NCBI GenBank assembly: GCA_023251915.1
Contig: JAHEXW010000011.1
Coordinates: forward strand, 1 to 52,443
DNA from: Actinomycetes bacterium
GTDB taxonomy: Bacteria; Actinomycetota; JAHEXW01
Direction of reading: 5' to 3'
Length of the DNA stretch: 52,443 nucleotides
Position numbers and translations under genes: made by a program. Positions 1-7,941 of this stretch are shown piece by piece. Positions within the stretch are counted from its first letter, which is position 1; each line of letters opens with the position of its first letter. The notes under the pieces are model-generated. The model made no database searches and was not told where the DNA came from. It worked only from the letters and a program-made list of their open reading frames with translations.

Positions 1-5
1 GTTAA

Positions 6-1895
6 ATGACAAAGGCTCAGAAGAACGAATTCTCGAACCTGAATAGGTCTTCGATTGCCCTGCAGATTACAGGTGCAGTTATATTGGTCGCTTCGGGATT
101 ATTCGACTTGTTCTTCACAATGTTCTCGACGGTTAGACCGGGCGATGGCTATAGCGGTACGTTTCTCGCTGATATGTCAGCTACAGGAGTTGCCTCGTTA
201 TTTGGGGTAAGTATAATGTCGCTAGGCGTTTACTTCTGGCTGAGTGATCGCGTCCAGAATGACCGCCTTGCTGCAAGCGCTCCCTTTATGGCCCTGTTTT
301 CCGCAACTGCTTTGCTGTTTTGCGTGGACTTCGCGCTTTGGCGACCGAGCCAAATCAATGGTCCTGCTCTATTAATGGCTGGTGCGATTGCGCTTTTCTG
401 GATTCTGGCCAGGTTTGCGGTGCTCTCTAGGAGCAATAATCTTAAGCGAGCCGCATCGATTGCCTTTGTAGTTCAAGAGCTTTCAATGATAATGTGGCTA
501 GTATTTTCTCTGTCTTACTGGCCGCGTCAGCTCCTATTGATGTTACGCCCAAGTTACGCACTAGGTATTTATCCGTGGCTTTTTTCCTTCGTTGCGCTAG
601 GCGTAATATCGCTTCGGGTCAGATTTGATTCTGAAATGAAGGTTCCGATAACCAACGTTGCGCTCGCTGCTGCACTATTTATCATTTTCGTGTTGATTGG
701 TGCCGATGCCTTTGTCGGTAATAACGCCACCCAAAATGTCACTTTACGGCCCGAAGCGGAAAGGTCAACTTTCAACGTTCCGCCCAAAAAGAATGCCAAC
801 CAACATTGGGTCGAATATTATATGCAGAACGATCAACAATACGCCGACGACGAAATCACGGTTCGTGCAGTTAGTGATGATGGCCGAGAAACACGTAGTG
901 TACTAATTAGCTCACCAATCTCTGAAGAACATCCAACGTTCCAATCAAAGATATCTCCCGATGGATCCCAGTTTGTAACACGTACATCAGATAAATCCAC
1001 TCTCACAATTAATGACTTTACTGGTGCTAGCCGGAAAGTAGGATTTATTGACAAATGGATGCAGCCCGGGAGTCAACAACTCTGGTCAGCCGATGGGTCG
1101 ATGCTAGTTACCACAGGGCACTCTTTCAAGAGTGGGATCGATGCCCGATTAAGAGAATCGATAGTGGTTGTCGATCCTAGGACTGCAAAGGAAACTGTGA
1201 CGATCAATATCGGAACAGCCGATGATAAGTTCCCACGAACCCCGGTTTATATGTGCTGGTCGCGCGGACAGAGAACCCTCTTCTATATTACCTCTTCCAA
1301 GAATTCGGAGTTTCGACTCTACTCCTTATCGCTAACTGATGGCAAATTTAAGCCACGTCAATTGGCATCCGGATGGAAGATGATTATTGATTTACTACAG
1401 CCAGACGATAAAACGCTATTTTGTAGAAACAAATTTCCCGGGTATAGGGGTGATGACCGGAGTCGCGAAATATGGGTGAAGGTTGACCAGAAATCGGGTA
1501 AAACAAGTTCCTTGCGAGTGGCTGTCTCTGATCTTTGGAGGGGAAACGGTTTACCGTCGCCTGACCTGCGTTTTGTAATACTGCTTGGAGATTACGAAAA
1601 TGCCGCGATGTTGCTCGATAGACAAAGACTTACCTCAATTAAAGTCGAAAACGACGCCGCAGTTACTGAAAGTATCAACGTGCTGGGCTGGTCGGATGAC
1701 GGAAAGCAGGTTGTGTTGGCATTTGAGGAAACCGATCTGTACGGTATTAATGGTCGGACGAACATATATGTCGTAAACGTTAAAGGCCAGTTCAAACACC
1801 TTGTGACGTTGACAGGCACCGGTCAAAACTCAGCAGTATATAAATCGCTGTATTCAATGCCGAACCTTGACCTCGGACGCCCTCCTATTCTCTAA
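6..1895 (+). CDS. Seven-TM protein with C-terminal PD40/TolB-like beta-propeller
   Basis: The 629-residue protein starts at an ATG directly after an in-frame TAA, so this is the earliest possible start. About seven hydrophobic segments are visible (near residues 17-37, 55-78, 92-112, 118-140, 148-172, 185-205 and 213-235). The remaining ~390 residues carry six spaced motifs of the PD40/WD40-like type (for example SPDGSQFV, SADGSMLV, QPDDKTLF, SDDGKQVV), which suggests a six-bladed propeller on a membrane anchor. I do not recognise a named family and assign no function; a sensor or protein-binding role would be a guess. The gene is clearly richer in A+T than the neighbouring housekeeping genes and sits next to a toxin-antitoxin pair, so recent acquisition is likely. 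Confidence 0.7.
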   Translation: MTKAQKNEFSNLNRSSIALQITGAVILVASGLFDLFFTMFSTVRPGDGYSGTFLADMSATGVASLFGVSIMSLGVYFWLSDRVQNDRLAASAPFMALFSATALLFCVDFALWRPSQINGPALLMAGAIALFWILARFAVLSRSNNLKRAASIAFVVQELSMIMWLVFSLSYWPRQLLLMLRPSYALGIYPWLFSFVALGVISLRVRFDSEMKVPITNVALAAALFIIFVLIGADAFVGNNATQNVTLRPEAERSTFNVPPKKNANQHWVEYYMQNDQQYADDEITVRAVSDDGRETRSVLISSPISEEHPTFQSKISPDGSQFVTRTSDKSTLTINDFTGASRKVGFIDKWMQPGSQQLWSADGSMLVTTGHSFKSGIDARLRESIVVVDPRTAKETVTINIGTADDKFPRTPVYMCWSRGQRTLFYITSSKNSEFRLYSLSLTDGKFKPRQLASGWKMIIDLLQPDDKTLFCRNKFPGYRGDDRSREIWVKVDQKSGKTSSLRVAVSDLWRGNGLPSPDLRFVILLGDYENAAMLLDRQRLTSIKVENDAAVTESINVLGWSDDGKQVVLAFEETDLYGINGRTNIYVVNVKGQFKHLVTLTGTGQNSAVYKSLYSMPNLDLGRPPIL

Positions 1896-1993
1896 AAACA
1901 CGAGATTGTCACCTCCGCCTAACTCGGGAATAAAAATAGCGGTTCTTCTCCGGCAACTGACCTGTCCCATGTCACCACGCAACTCCATTTTCT

Positions 1994-2007
1994 CCCTCTC
2001 TTGAGGG
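1994..2007 (+). repeat. Small hairpin between propeller gene and TA pair
   Basis: CCCTC-TCTT-GAGGG forms a 5-bp stem with a four-base loop in the ~210-bp gap 1896-2106. There is no T-tract directly after it, so a terminator function is doubtful. I see no gene in this gap. Confidence 0.35.
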
Positions 2008-2106
2008 TAGGGAACAAAAAGGGAACGTATTTGAATCCTTGTCATCTATATTCATAAGTGATAACATAGTGGTGAAAGTGATGTAATGAAGCAGAGCGGA
2101 GGAGCA

Positions 2107-2352
2107 ATGATCCGGACTCAGATTCAGCTAACCGAAGAGCAGGCCACGGGGTTGCAGCGTCTGGCCAGGGAACAACGCGTTTCGATGGCCAGCGTCATTC
2201 GCCAATCGGTTGATAAGACCTTGGCTGACGAGCACGCCGCTACGGACATGGAACGCCGGCAACGGGCCATGGAAATATCGGGAGCGTTCCGGTCCGGCCA
2301 GACCGACATTGGGACCAACCACGACAAATATTTGGCCGAGATCTACAAGTGA
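2107..2352 (+). CDS. Ribbon-helix-helix antitoxin, VapB-like
   Basis: This 81-residue protein begins MIRTQIQLTEEQ and continues with the short strand plus two helices expected of a CopG/Arc-type ribbon-helix-helix DNA-binding domain (roughly residues 1-45). The charged tail would be the part that wraps the toxin. An upstream ATG at 2086 is possible, but the ATG at 2107 has a good Shine-Dalgarno (CGGAGGAG, 2098-2104) and gives the canonical N-terminus. The stop overlaps the GTG start of the PIN toxin (GTGA), which implies translational coupling. The family normally neutralises the toxin and represses its own operon; that is inference here. Confidence 0.8.
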   Translation: MIRTQIQLTEEQATGLQRLAREQRVSMASVIRQSVDKTLADEHAATDMERRQRAMEISGAFRSGQTDIGTNHDKYLAEIYK

Positions 2353-2744
2353 TCGTCTTCCTTGACACTTCGGCGATATTCGCCGTTCTAGACGCCGGAG
2401 ATGCCAAACACGCGGCCACTGACAAAGCGTGGAAGAAAGCATTGTCGGCCAACGATACGATAATCACCCACAACTACGTTTTGCTGGAAGCAATGGCCCT
2501 GGTCCAAGCACGTCTGGGGATGACGGCATTAACCGCCCTGGTTGAAGACCTGTTGCCGGTTGTATCCGTTCGATGGGTTGACGAGGTCACCCACAAGGCC
2601 GCGTTGAGCGCCCTCTTAACTGCCAGCCGCCGCCAGTTGAGTTTCGTAGACTGCGTCAGCTTCCAGGTCATGCGTGACCTAAGCATCAAAAACGCGCTCA
2701 CGCTCGATTCGCATTTCAAACAACAAGGTTTCCGGCAGTACTAA
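2349..2744 (+). CDS. PIN-domain ribonuclease toxin, VapC-like
   Basis: The 131-residue protein is a single PIN domain of normal VapC length. Candidate acidic metal-binding residues are D6 (in FLDTSA), E47 (LLEAM), D101 (SFVDCVSF) and D120 (LTLDSHF), so the active site appears intact. VapC toxins are Mg2+-dependent RNases that cleave tRNA or rRNA; the target cannot be read from sequence. It starts with GTG at 2349, overlapping the antitoxin stop by four bases, the usual arrangement of antitoxin first and toxin second. Confidence 0.88.
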   Translation: MIVFLDTSAIFAVLDAGDAKHAATDKAWKKALSANDTIITHNYVLLEAMALVQARLGMTALTALVEDLLPVVSVRWVDEVTHKAALSALLTASRRQLSFVDCVSFQVMRDLSIKNALTLDSHFKQQGFRQY

Positions 2745-2773
2745 TCACGCGCCTTAATGTTCCTGTTCCTGGT

Positions 2774-2807
2774 AGGTTGCTTCGTCGCTTCGCTCCTCGC
2801 AATGACG
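2774..2807 (+). repeat. Interspersed palindromic repeat, copy A
   Basis: The core AGGTTGCTTCGTCGC is followed by a TTCG spacer and CTCCTCGCAATGACG. The same two conserved blocks recur at 29416, 34898 and 38253, and in reverse at 38348. The sequence resembles a short repeat seen between genes in many bacterial genomes (GTCATTGCGAGG... on the other strand). The same gap also holds two direct GCCTCGTG octamers (2851-2858 and 2865-2872). Confidence 0.8.
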
Positions 2808-2893
2808 GAACGCCACGAAGACTAGTCCTGTTTCCGCATGTTCCTGGGCTGCCTCGTGGCTCACGCCTCGTGCCTAACGGGGCTTTTCTCGCT

Positions 2894-2922
2894 TTGACCA
2901 GCGTATAAGCCTATGCTAGACT
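2894..2922 (+). promoter_or_regulatory. Candidate sigma-70-type promoter for lysA
   Basis: TTGACC (2894-2899) is followed after 17 bases by TAGACT (2917-2922), with a TG extension just upstream of the -10. Transcription would begin near 2929, giving a leader of about 28 bases that contains the CGGAG ribosome site (2946-2950) of lysA. The call is based on consensus match only. Confidence 0.5.
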
Positions 2923-2956
2923 GAATTAATTGCACCAGTCTTGAACGGAGTTCCCG

Positions 2957-4255
2957 ATGGTCTTACCTCTTACCGCCAAAATCGCGTCAAACGGACATCT
3001 GGAAATCGGCGGCTGCGACGTTGTCGAGCTCACCGAGCGATTCGGCACGCCACTCTTCATCTATGACGAAGCCACCATCCGGGCGCGGTGCCGCGATTAT
3101 GTCCAGGCCTTCACTGCGACAGGCGCTGAAACGGAAATAATCTACGCCGGTAAGGCGTTTATGGCGCTGGCGGTTTGCCGGATCATCAATGAAGAAGGGC
3201 TGGGCCTGGACGTCATGAGCGGCGGCGAGATCTATACCGCCTTGCGCGCCGGTTTTCCGCCCAGCCGCCTTATGTTCCACGGCAACAACAAGGCGGCCGA
3301 CGAGCTGGAGCTGGCGCTGGGCACCGGCGTCGGACGAATCGTTGTCGACAGCTTTGACGAATTGGAATTGCTCAACAAGATGGCCGGCGAGTTAGGGAAG
3401 AAGCCAAGGATCATGCTGCGTCTGACCCCCGGTATCATGCCGTCGACCCATGCCTATGTGCAGACTGGCCAGCAGGATAGCAAGTTCGGCTTCGGTATCC
3501 AGGACGGATCGGCGACCGAGGCCACGAAACAAGCGCTGGCGTTGCCGAATCTGGAGTTGATCGGGTTCCACGCGCATATTGGCAGCCAGATATTCGCGCT
3601 TCATTCTTACGACAAGGCCATCGAAATACTCATGGCTTTCATAAAATCAACGCGCGACGCGACCGGTTTCGAGGTCGCGGAGCTGGACGCCGGTGGCGGA
3701 CTGGGAATCAAATACAAAGCCCACGACGAGCCCTCAACGATCGAGGCGTTCGCGGAAACCGTTGTCGGCAGCGTCCGGGACGGCGTGGCCAAACACGGCC
3801 TTAAGATGCCGAAGATACTGGTCGAGCCGGGGCGGTCGATTATCGGCAACGCCGCTGTCACCGCGTATCGCGTCGGGACGATCAAGGAGATCAAGGGCAT
3901 CCGAACCTATGTTTCAGTTGACGGCGGGATGAGCGACAACCTGCGGCCGATGTTGTACAACGCGGTGTATGACGCGCTCCTGGCCAACAAGGCCGACGAT
4001 CCGGCGTCCGCGAAGGTGACTGTGGCCGGCAAACATTGCGAGTCGGGCGACATTCTCATCGAGGAAGCGATTATCCCGTCACCCGAGGTCGGAGATATAC
4101 TTGTGACACCGGCAACGGGTGCGTACGGTTACGTCATGGCCAACAACTATAACCGTGTGCCGCGGCCGGCCGTTGTGCTGGTAAAAGATGGCGAGGCTCG
4201 CGTAATCGCGCGCCGCGAAACATACGAAGACCTAGTCAGGCTGGAGGAAGGATAA
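2957..4255 (+). CDS. lysA: Diaminopimelate decarboxylase
   Basis: The enzyme removes CO2 from meso-diaminopimelate to make lysine, the last step of the pathway, with PLP in the cytoplasm. The 432-residue length is normal. The PLP lysine is K66 in IIYAGKAF; the barrel motif HAHIGSQI, the phosphate-binding EPGRSI, and the C-terminal CESGDIL and GAYGYVMANNYN motifs of the dimer-formed active site are all present. A CGGAG Shine-Dalgarno lies six bases before the ATG. It is the first gene of the lysA-hom-thrC block typical of Actinobacteria, and a plausible promoter sits just upstream. Confidence 0.96.
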   Translation: MVLPLTAKIASNGHLEIGGCDVVELTERFGTPLFIYDEATIRARCRDYVQAFTATGAETEIIYAGKAFMALAVCRIINEEGLGLDVMSGGEIYTALRAGFPPSRLMFHGNNKAADELELALGTGVGRIVVDSFDELELLNKMAGELGKKPRIMLRLTPGIMPSTHAYVQTGQQDSKFGFGIQDGSATEATKQALALPNLELIGFHAHIGSQIFALHSYDKAIEILMAFIKSTRDATGFEVAELDAGGGLGIKYKAHDEPSTIEAFAETVVGSVRDGVAKHGLKMPKILVEPGRSIIGNAAVTAYRVGTIKEIKGIRTYVSVDGGMSDNLRPMLYNAVYDALLANKADDPASAKVTVAGKHCESGDILIEEAIIPSPEVGDILVTPATGAYGYVMANNYNRVPRPAVVLVKDGEARVIARRETYEDLVRLEEG

Positions 4256-4259
4256 AGCA

Positions 4260-4325
4260 AGACCACAGACGACGGTCCACAGACAACAGAGGCCTCTGTG
4301 GTCGTGTGGTCTTTAGTCGTATGGT
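4260..4325 (+). repeat. Word-repeat palindrome between lysA and hom
   Basis: The 88-bp gap is filled by reiterated words of the GACCACAGAC/GTGTGGTCT kind arranged as an imperfect inverted repeat, centred on a perfect 14-bp palindrome ACAGAGGCCTCTGT (4286-4299). As RNA it would form a long hairpin. There is no T-tract, and the hom ribosome site follows at once. Confidence 0.6.
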
Positions 4326-4343
4326 CTTATATGAGGAGCTTTT

Positions 4344-5642
4344 ATGAAGAAGCGAATTAATATTGGGTTGCTAGGCCTAGGCACCGTCGGGTCCGGCGTC
4401 TACGCGATTCTTAAGAAACGCCGCCGGGAACTTAAGCGTTTAGTGGATGCAGATATCGTCGTCAAGGCAATTGCGGTCAAGGACCTCAAAGAGGTCAAGA
4501 ACCGCCCGGAACTTAAGGTCGATCCGGCTACCGTTACCACCGACGCGGCCGCGATAGTCCATGATCCCGAGATTGATATCATTGTCGAGCTCATCGGCGG
4601 ACGCGAACCGGCACGGTCATTGATTCTCGAGGCATTGCGGCATGGCAAACAGGTTGTGACCGCGAATAAAGAAGTCATCGCCAACGACGGCGAGGAGGTT
4701 CTCAGCCTGGCGGACGAGATGGGCGTCGACGTCCTGTTTGAAGCCAGCGTCGGCGGGGGCATCCCGATTATCCATCCGCTCAAAGAAGGCCTGGTCGGCA
4801 ACAAGATATCCCGGATTGTCGGCATTGTTAACGGCACCACCAACTACATCCTCAGCCGGATGACCGCGGATGGCATATCGTTCAAGGAAGCGCTCAAGGA
4901 AGCCCAGAAGAATGGTTACGCCGAGCGTAATCCGGACGCTGACGTCGAGGGCGGGGACGCGGCAGCCAAGATCGCCATCCTGTCTTCCATTGCTTTCAAT
5001 GACCGTGTGAAAGCGCCGCAGGTTTATCGCGAGGGCATCTCCGCGATCACTCCCGACGACATCCGCTATGCCGACGAGATGGGTTATGTCATCAAGTTGC
5101 TGGCTATCGGCAAAGAAGAAGCGGATGGGCTGGACGTGCGTGTTCACCCCGCGATGATTGACAAGAGTCACCCGCTGGCTGGCGTTAATGACGTGTTCAA
5201 CGCCATCTTTGTCGAAGGTGACGCGGTCGGCGAAGTCATGTTTTACGGCCGCGGCGCGGGCAGTTTGCCGGCCGCCAGCGCGGTTGTCGGCGATATCGTT
5301 ACCGCAGCGCGAGACATTCAGAATAACGACACCGGTAAGATCGGTTGCACCTGTTTCGAGATCAAACCCGTGAAACCGATCGGGGACCTGGTTAGTTCGT
5401 TCTATCTCCTAATCGAGTCGAACGATAAGCCCGGCGTTCTGGCGCAGGTTTCCAAAGTCTTTGGCGACGCCAATGTCAGTCTGGCAAGTGTTATTCAGAA
5501 GAACGGGGCGGGCAACAGCGCCCAGCTGGTTTTCATAACCTATCCGGTCAAGGAAAAGAACCTGCGTGCGGCCGTCGCCAAGATCGAGAAGCTTGAGGTT
5601 GTTAAGAAAGTGGTAAATGTAATCAGAGTCGAATCAGTTTAA
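4344..5642 (+). CDS. hom: Homoserine dehydrogenase with ACT domain
   Basis: It reduces aspartate semialdehyde to homoserine using NAD(P)H, at the branch point to threonine and methionine. The Rossmann motif GLGTVGSG lies at residues 11-18, the homoserine-dehydrogenase signature VNGTTNYIL is in the middle, and residues ~353-432 form an ACT domain ([16 protein letters not shown]) that usually gives threonine feedback inhibition. Length 432 fits the monofunctional ACT-type enzyme. A GAGGAG ribosome site precedes the ATG, and thrC follows after 13 bases. No fused aspartokinase domain is present. Confidence 0.96.
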   Translation: MKKRINIGLLGLGTVGSGVYAILKKRRRELKRLVDADIVVKAIAVKDLKEVKNRPELKVDPATVTTDAAAIVHDPEIDIIVELIGGREPARSLILEALRHGKQVVTANKEVIANDGEEVLSLADEMGVDVLFEASVGGGIPIIHPLKEGLVGNKISRIVGIVNGTTNYILSRMTADGISFKEALKEAQKNGYAERNPDADVEGGDAAAKIAILSSIAFNDRVKAPQVYREGISAITPDDIRYADEMGYVIKLLAIGKEEADGLDVRVHPAMIDKSHPLAGVNDVFNAIFVEGDAVGEVMFYGRGAGSLPAASAVVGDIVTAARDIQNNDTGKIGCTCFEIKPVKPIGDLVSSFYLLIESNDKPGVLAQVSKVFGDANVSLASVIQKNGAGNSAQLVFITYPVKEKNLRAAVAKIEKLEVVKKVVNVIRVESV

Positions 5643-5655
5643 AGAGGAGCTAATC

Positions 5656-6726
5656 ATGTGCGGTCCGGCCGAGCCCTGGCAAGGGTTGATAGTCAAGTAT
5701 CATGAATACCTACCCGTCGGGGGAGATACCCCGGTTATCACACTATTGGAGGGTAATACTCCGCTGGTTTATGCTCAAACCCTAAGCAAAGAGATCGGCC
5801 TGACTGTCTTTCTCAAATTCGACGGCGCTAATCCGACCGGGTCATTCAAGGATCGCGGCATGACCATGGCCATCAGCAAAGCGGTCGAGGACGGCGCGAC
5901 AGCTGTTATGTGCGCGTCAACCGGGAACACCTCGGCCTCGGCGGCGGCCTACGCGGCGCGGGCGGGCCTCAAGTGTTTCGTCCTGATTCCGGAGGGCAAG
6001 ATAGCGTACGGCAAGCTGGCCCAGGCATTGGTGCACGGCGCCAAGGTCCTCTCGGTCAAAGGCAATTTTGACGTCGCTTTGTCCATCGTCAAAGAGATTA
6101 CGGCGACGTCTGATATTACCCTTGTCAACTCCTTGAATGATTATCGTGTCGAGGGCCAGAAAACGGCCGCTTTCGAGATCTGCGACAGTCTGGGGGAGGC
6201 GCCCGAATATCTCTCCATCCCTGTCGGCAACGCCGGCAATATCACCTCGTACTGGAAAGGCTTCCGCGAATACCAGGAGGCCGGCCAGGTAAAGAAGCTG
6301 CCGAAGATGCTGGGCTGGCAAGCCGAGGGCGCGGCGCCTATCGTGCGCGGCGAGATCGTCACTGATCCGCAGACGATTGCGACGGCCATCCGCATCGGTA
6401 ATCCGGCGCGCTGGCAAGAAGCGGCGGCGGCCGGCACGGACAGCGGCGGCGGCATTGATATGGTGACTGACGAGGAGATTCTGTGCGCTTATCGCCGGTT
6501 GGCGTCCACCGAAGGTGTTTTCGCGGAACCGGCTTCGGCTGCCTCCGTAGCCGGGCTGCTCAAAGCGGCCGCGGCTGGCAAGCTCGAGCCGGGCGGCACG
6601 GCAGTCTGTGTGTTGACCGGGCATGGCCTAAAAGATCCCGACACCGCCGTCAAGAGCGGCGGCGGCGAGGTTATCGAGGTCGAGGCAGACACCGCGGCTA
6701 TTCGCAAACTGGTTGTCGGGGCCTAA
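5656..6726 (+). CDS. thrC: Threonine synthase
   Basis: This PLP enzyme converts O-phosphohomoserine to threonine. The PLP lysine is K65 in [10 protein letters not shown]; a glycine-rich PVGNAGN loop and the CASTGNTSA motif bind the cofactor phosphate and substrate. The 356-residue length matches the short fold-type II form of Actinobacteria rather than the long E. coli form. GAGGAGC precedes the ATG. The stop is directly followed by the ATG of the next gene with no spacer, so the two are very likely co-translated. Confidence 0.95.
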   Translation: MCGPAEPWQGLIVKYHEYLPVGGDTPVITLLEGNTPLVYAQTLSKEIGLTVFLKFDGANPTGSFKDRGMTMAISKAVEDGATAVMCASTGNTSASAAAYAARAGLKCFVLIPEGKIAYGKLAQALVHGAKVLSVKGNFDVALSIVKEITATSDITLVNSLNDYRVEGQKTAAFEICDSLGEAPEYLSIPVGNAGNITSYWKGFREYQEAGQVKKLPKMLGWQAEGAAPIVRGEIVTDPQTIATAIRIGNPARWQEAAAAGTDSGGGIDMVTDEEILCAYRRLASTEGVFAEPASAASVAGLLKAAAAGKLEPGGTAVCVLTGHGLKDPDTAVKSGGGEVIEVEADTAAIRKLVVGA

Positions 6727-7914
6727 ATGAAGTATGTCTTTTTCGTACCGGACGGCGCGGCCGACTACCCGTGCGATGCGCTGGGCGGCCAGACGCCGCT
6801 AGAATACGCTGCTACGCCGAACATGGATTTTATGGCGCGTGAAGGCAGAGGCGGTACGGTCCAGACGATTCCGGCGGGCATGGGCAGCGGCAGCGATATC
6901 GCTACTCTGTCGTTGATGGGTTATGACCCACGCGAATATTATACCGGCCGGGGGCCGCTGGAAGCCGCCTACCGGGGCATCAGGTTGCGGCCGGGTGAAT
7001 TCGCGTATCGCTGTAACCTGGTCACAGAGACCGACGGTAAGCTGACCGACTATAGCGCCGGACATATCACAACGCCCGAAGCGCAAGACCTGATTGCTTC
7101 GCTGGATAAGTCGTTGGGCACGCCGACGGTTAGCTTTTCTCCCGGCGTCAGCTACCGACACCTGTTGATTCTTAAGGAAGGCGGCTCGGACGCAACCGTA
7201 TGCCGGCCGCCCCACGACGTCTTAGACCAACCCGTCGAGGATGTTTTGCCGACAGGAGAGGGCTCTGATATCTTGCTCGACCTGATCGACCGGTCACGCC
7301 GGATTCTGGCCAATCACCCGGTCAATGTGGCCCGGCTGTCCGAAGGCTTGCATCCGGCCAACCTCATCTGGCCTTGGGGCCAAGGAGGCGCGCCTCGTCT
7401 GACAACCTTCAAGGAGCGCTTCGGTCTGACCGGTTCGGTGATCTCGGCCGTTGACGTAATTAAGGGCATCGGCTTCTATATGGGGCTGAACATCATCGAA
7501 GTCGCCGGGGCAACCGGGTACTTTGACACCGATTACGACGCCAAAGCGCGGGCGGCTATAGCGGCCCTGCGGGACGGCGATTTTGTTTTCGTGCACGTGG
7601 AAGCGCCGGACGAAGCCGGACACGAGGGGCTGGTGGAAGAGAAAGTCAAAGCGCTGGCCGATTTCGACGCCAAAGTCGTCGGGCCCGTGTTGCACGAGCT
7701 CAACAAGGTTGGCAGTTACCGCGCCCTGGTCAGCCCGGACCACGAGACACCCCTTAGTCTCCGCACCCACGGCAGCGGCCCGGTGCCGTTCGCGCTGTAC
7801 GCGACGGACGGAGTCGCTGACGACATGACGGCGTTCTCGGAAAAGAACGCCCGCGCTTACGGGTCACTGCAGCTCAACAAAGGACATGACCTCATACATC
7901 TGTTACTGGGTTAA
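6727..7914 (+). CDS. ApgM-family phosphotransferase, likely alternative homoserine kinase
   Basis: The 395-residue protein belongs to the alkaline-phosphatase-like superfamily of archaeal-type cofactor-independent phosphoglycerate mutases. It shows VPDGAAD near the start, the GSGSDIATLS nucleophile region, HVEAPDEAGHEG and the DHETP metal ligands. A subgroup of this family is annotated in the databases as proposed homoserine kinase because it sits beside hom and thrC. Here it starts on the base after the thrC stop and takes exactly the place of thrB in the actinobacterial order hom-thrC-thrB-rho, and no GHMP-type ThrB is seen in the window. I therefore favour homoserine phosphorylation. A mutase role making 2-phosphoglycerate remains possible and would also suit the cyclic 2,3-diphosphoglycerate genes further on. 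Confidence 0.85.
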   Translation: MKYVFFVPDGAADYPCDALGGQTPLEYAATPNMDFMAREGRGGTVQTIPAGMGSGSDIATLSLMGYDPREYYTGRGPLEAAYRGIRLRPGEFAYRCNLVTETDGKLTDYSAGHITTPEAQDLIASLDKSLGTPTVSFSPGVSYRHLLILKEGGSDATVCRPPHDVLDQPVEDVLPTGEGSDILLDLIDRSRRILANHPVNVARLSEGLHPANLIWPWGQGGAPRLTTFKERFGLTGSVISAVDVIKGIGFYMGLNIIEVAGATGYFDTDYDAKARAAIAALRDGDFVFVHVEAPDEAGHEGLVEEKVKALADFDAKVVGPVLHELNKVGSYRALVSPDHETPLSLRTHGSGPVPFALYATDGVADDMTAFSEKNARAYGSLQLNKGHDLIHLLLG

Positions 7915-7941
7915 ACGAAAAGCCACAACCCCGGGAGTATT

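Noticed and set aside
5917-6624. 235-residue minus-strand frame
   Set aside because: It overlaps thrC completely and has no recognisable domain.
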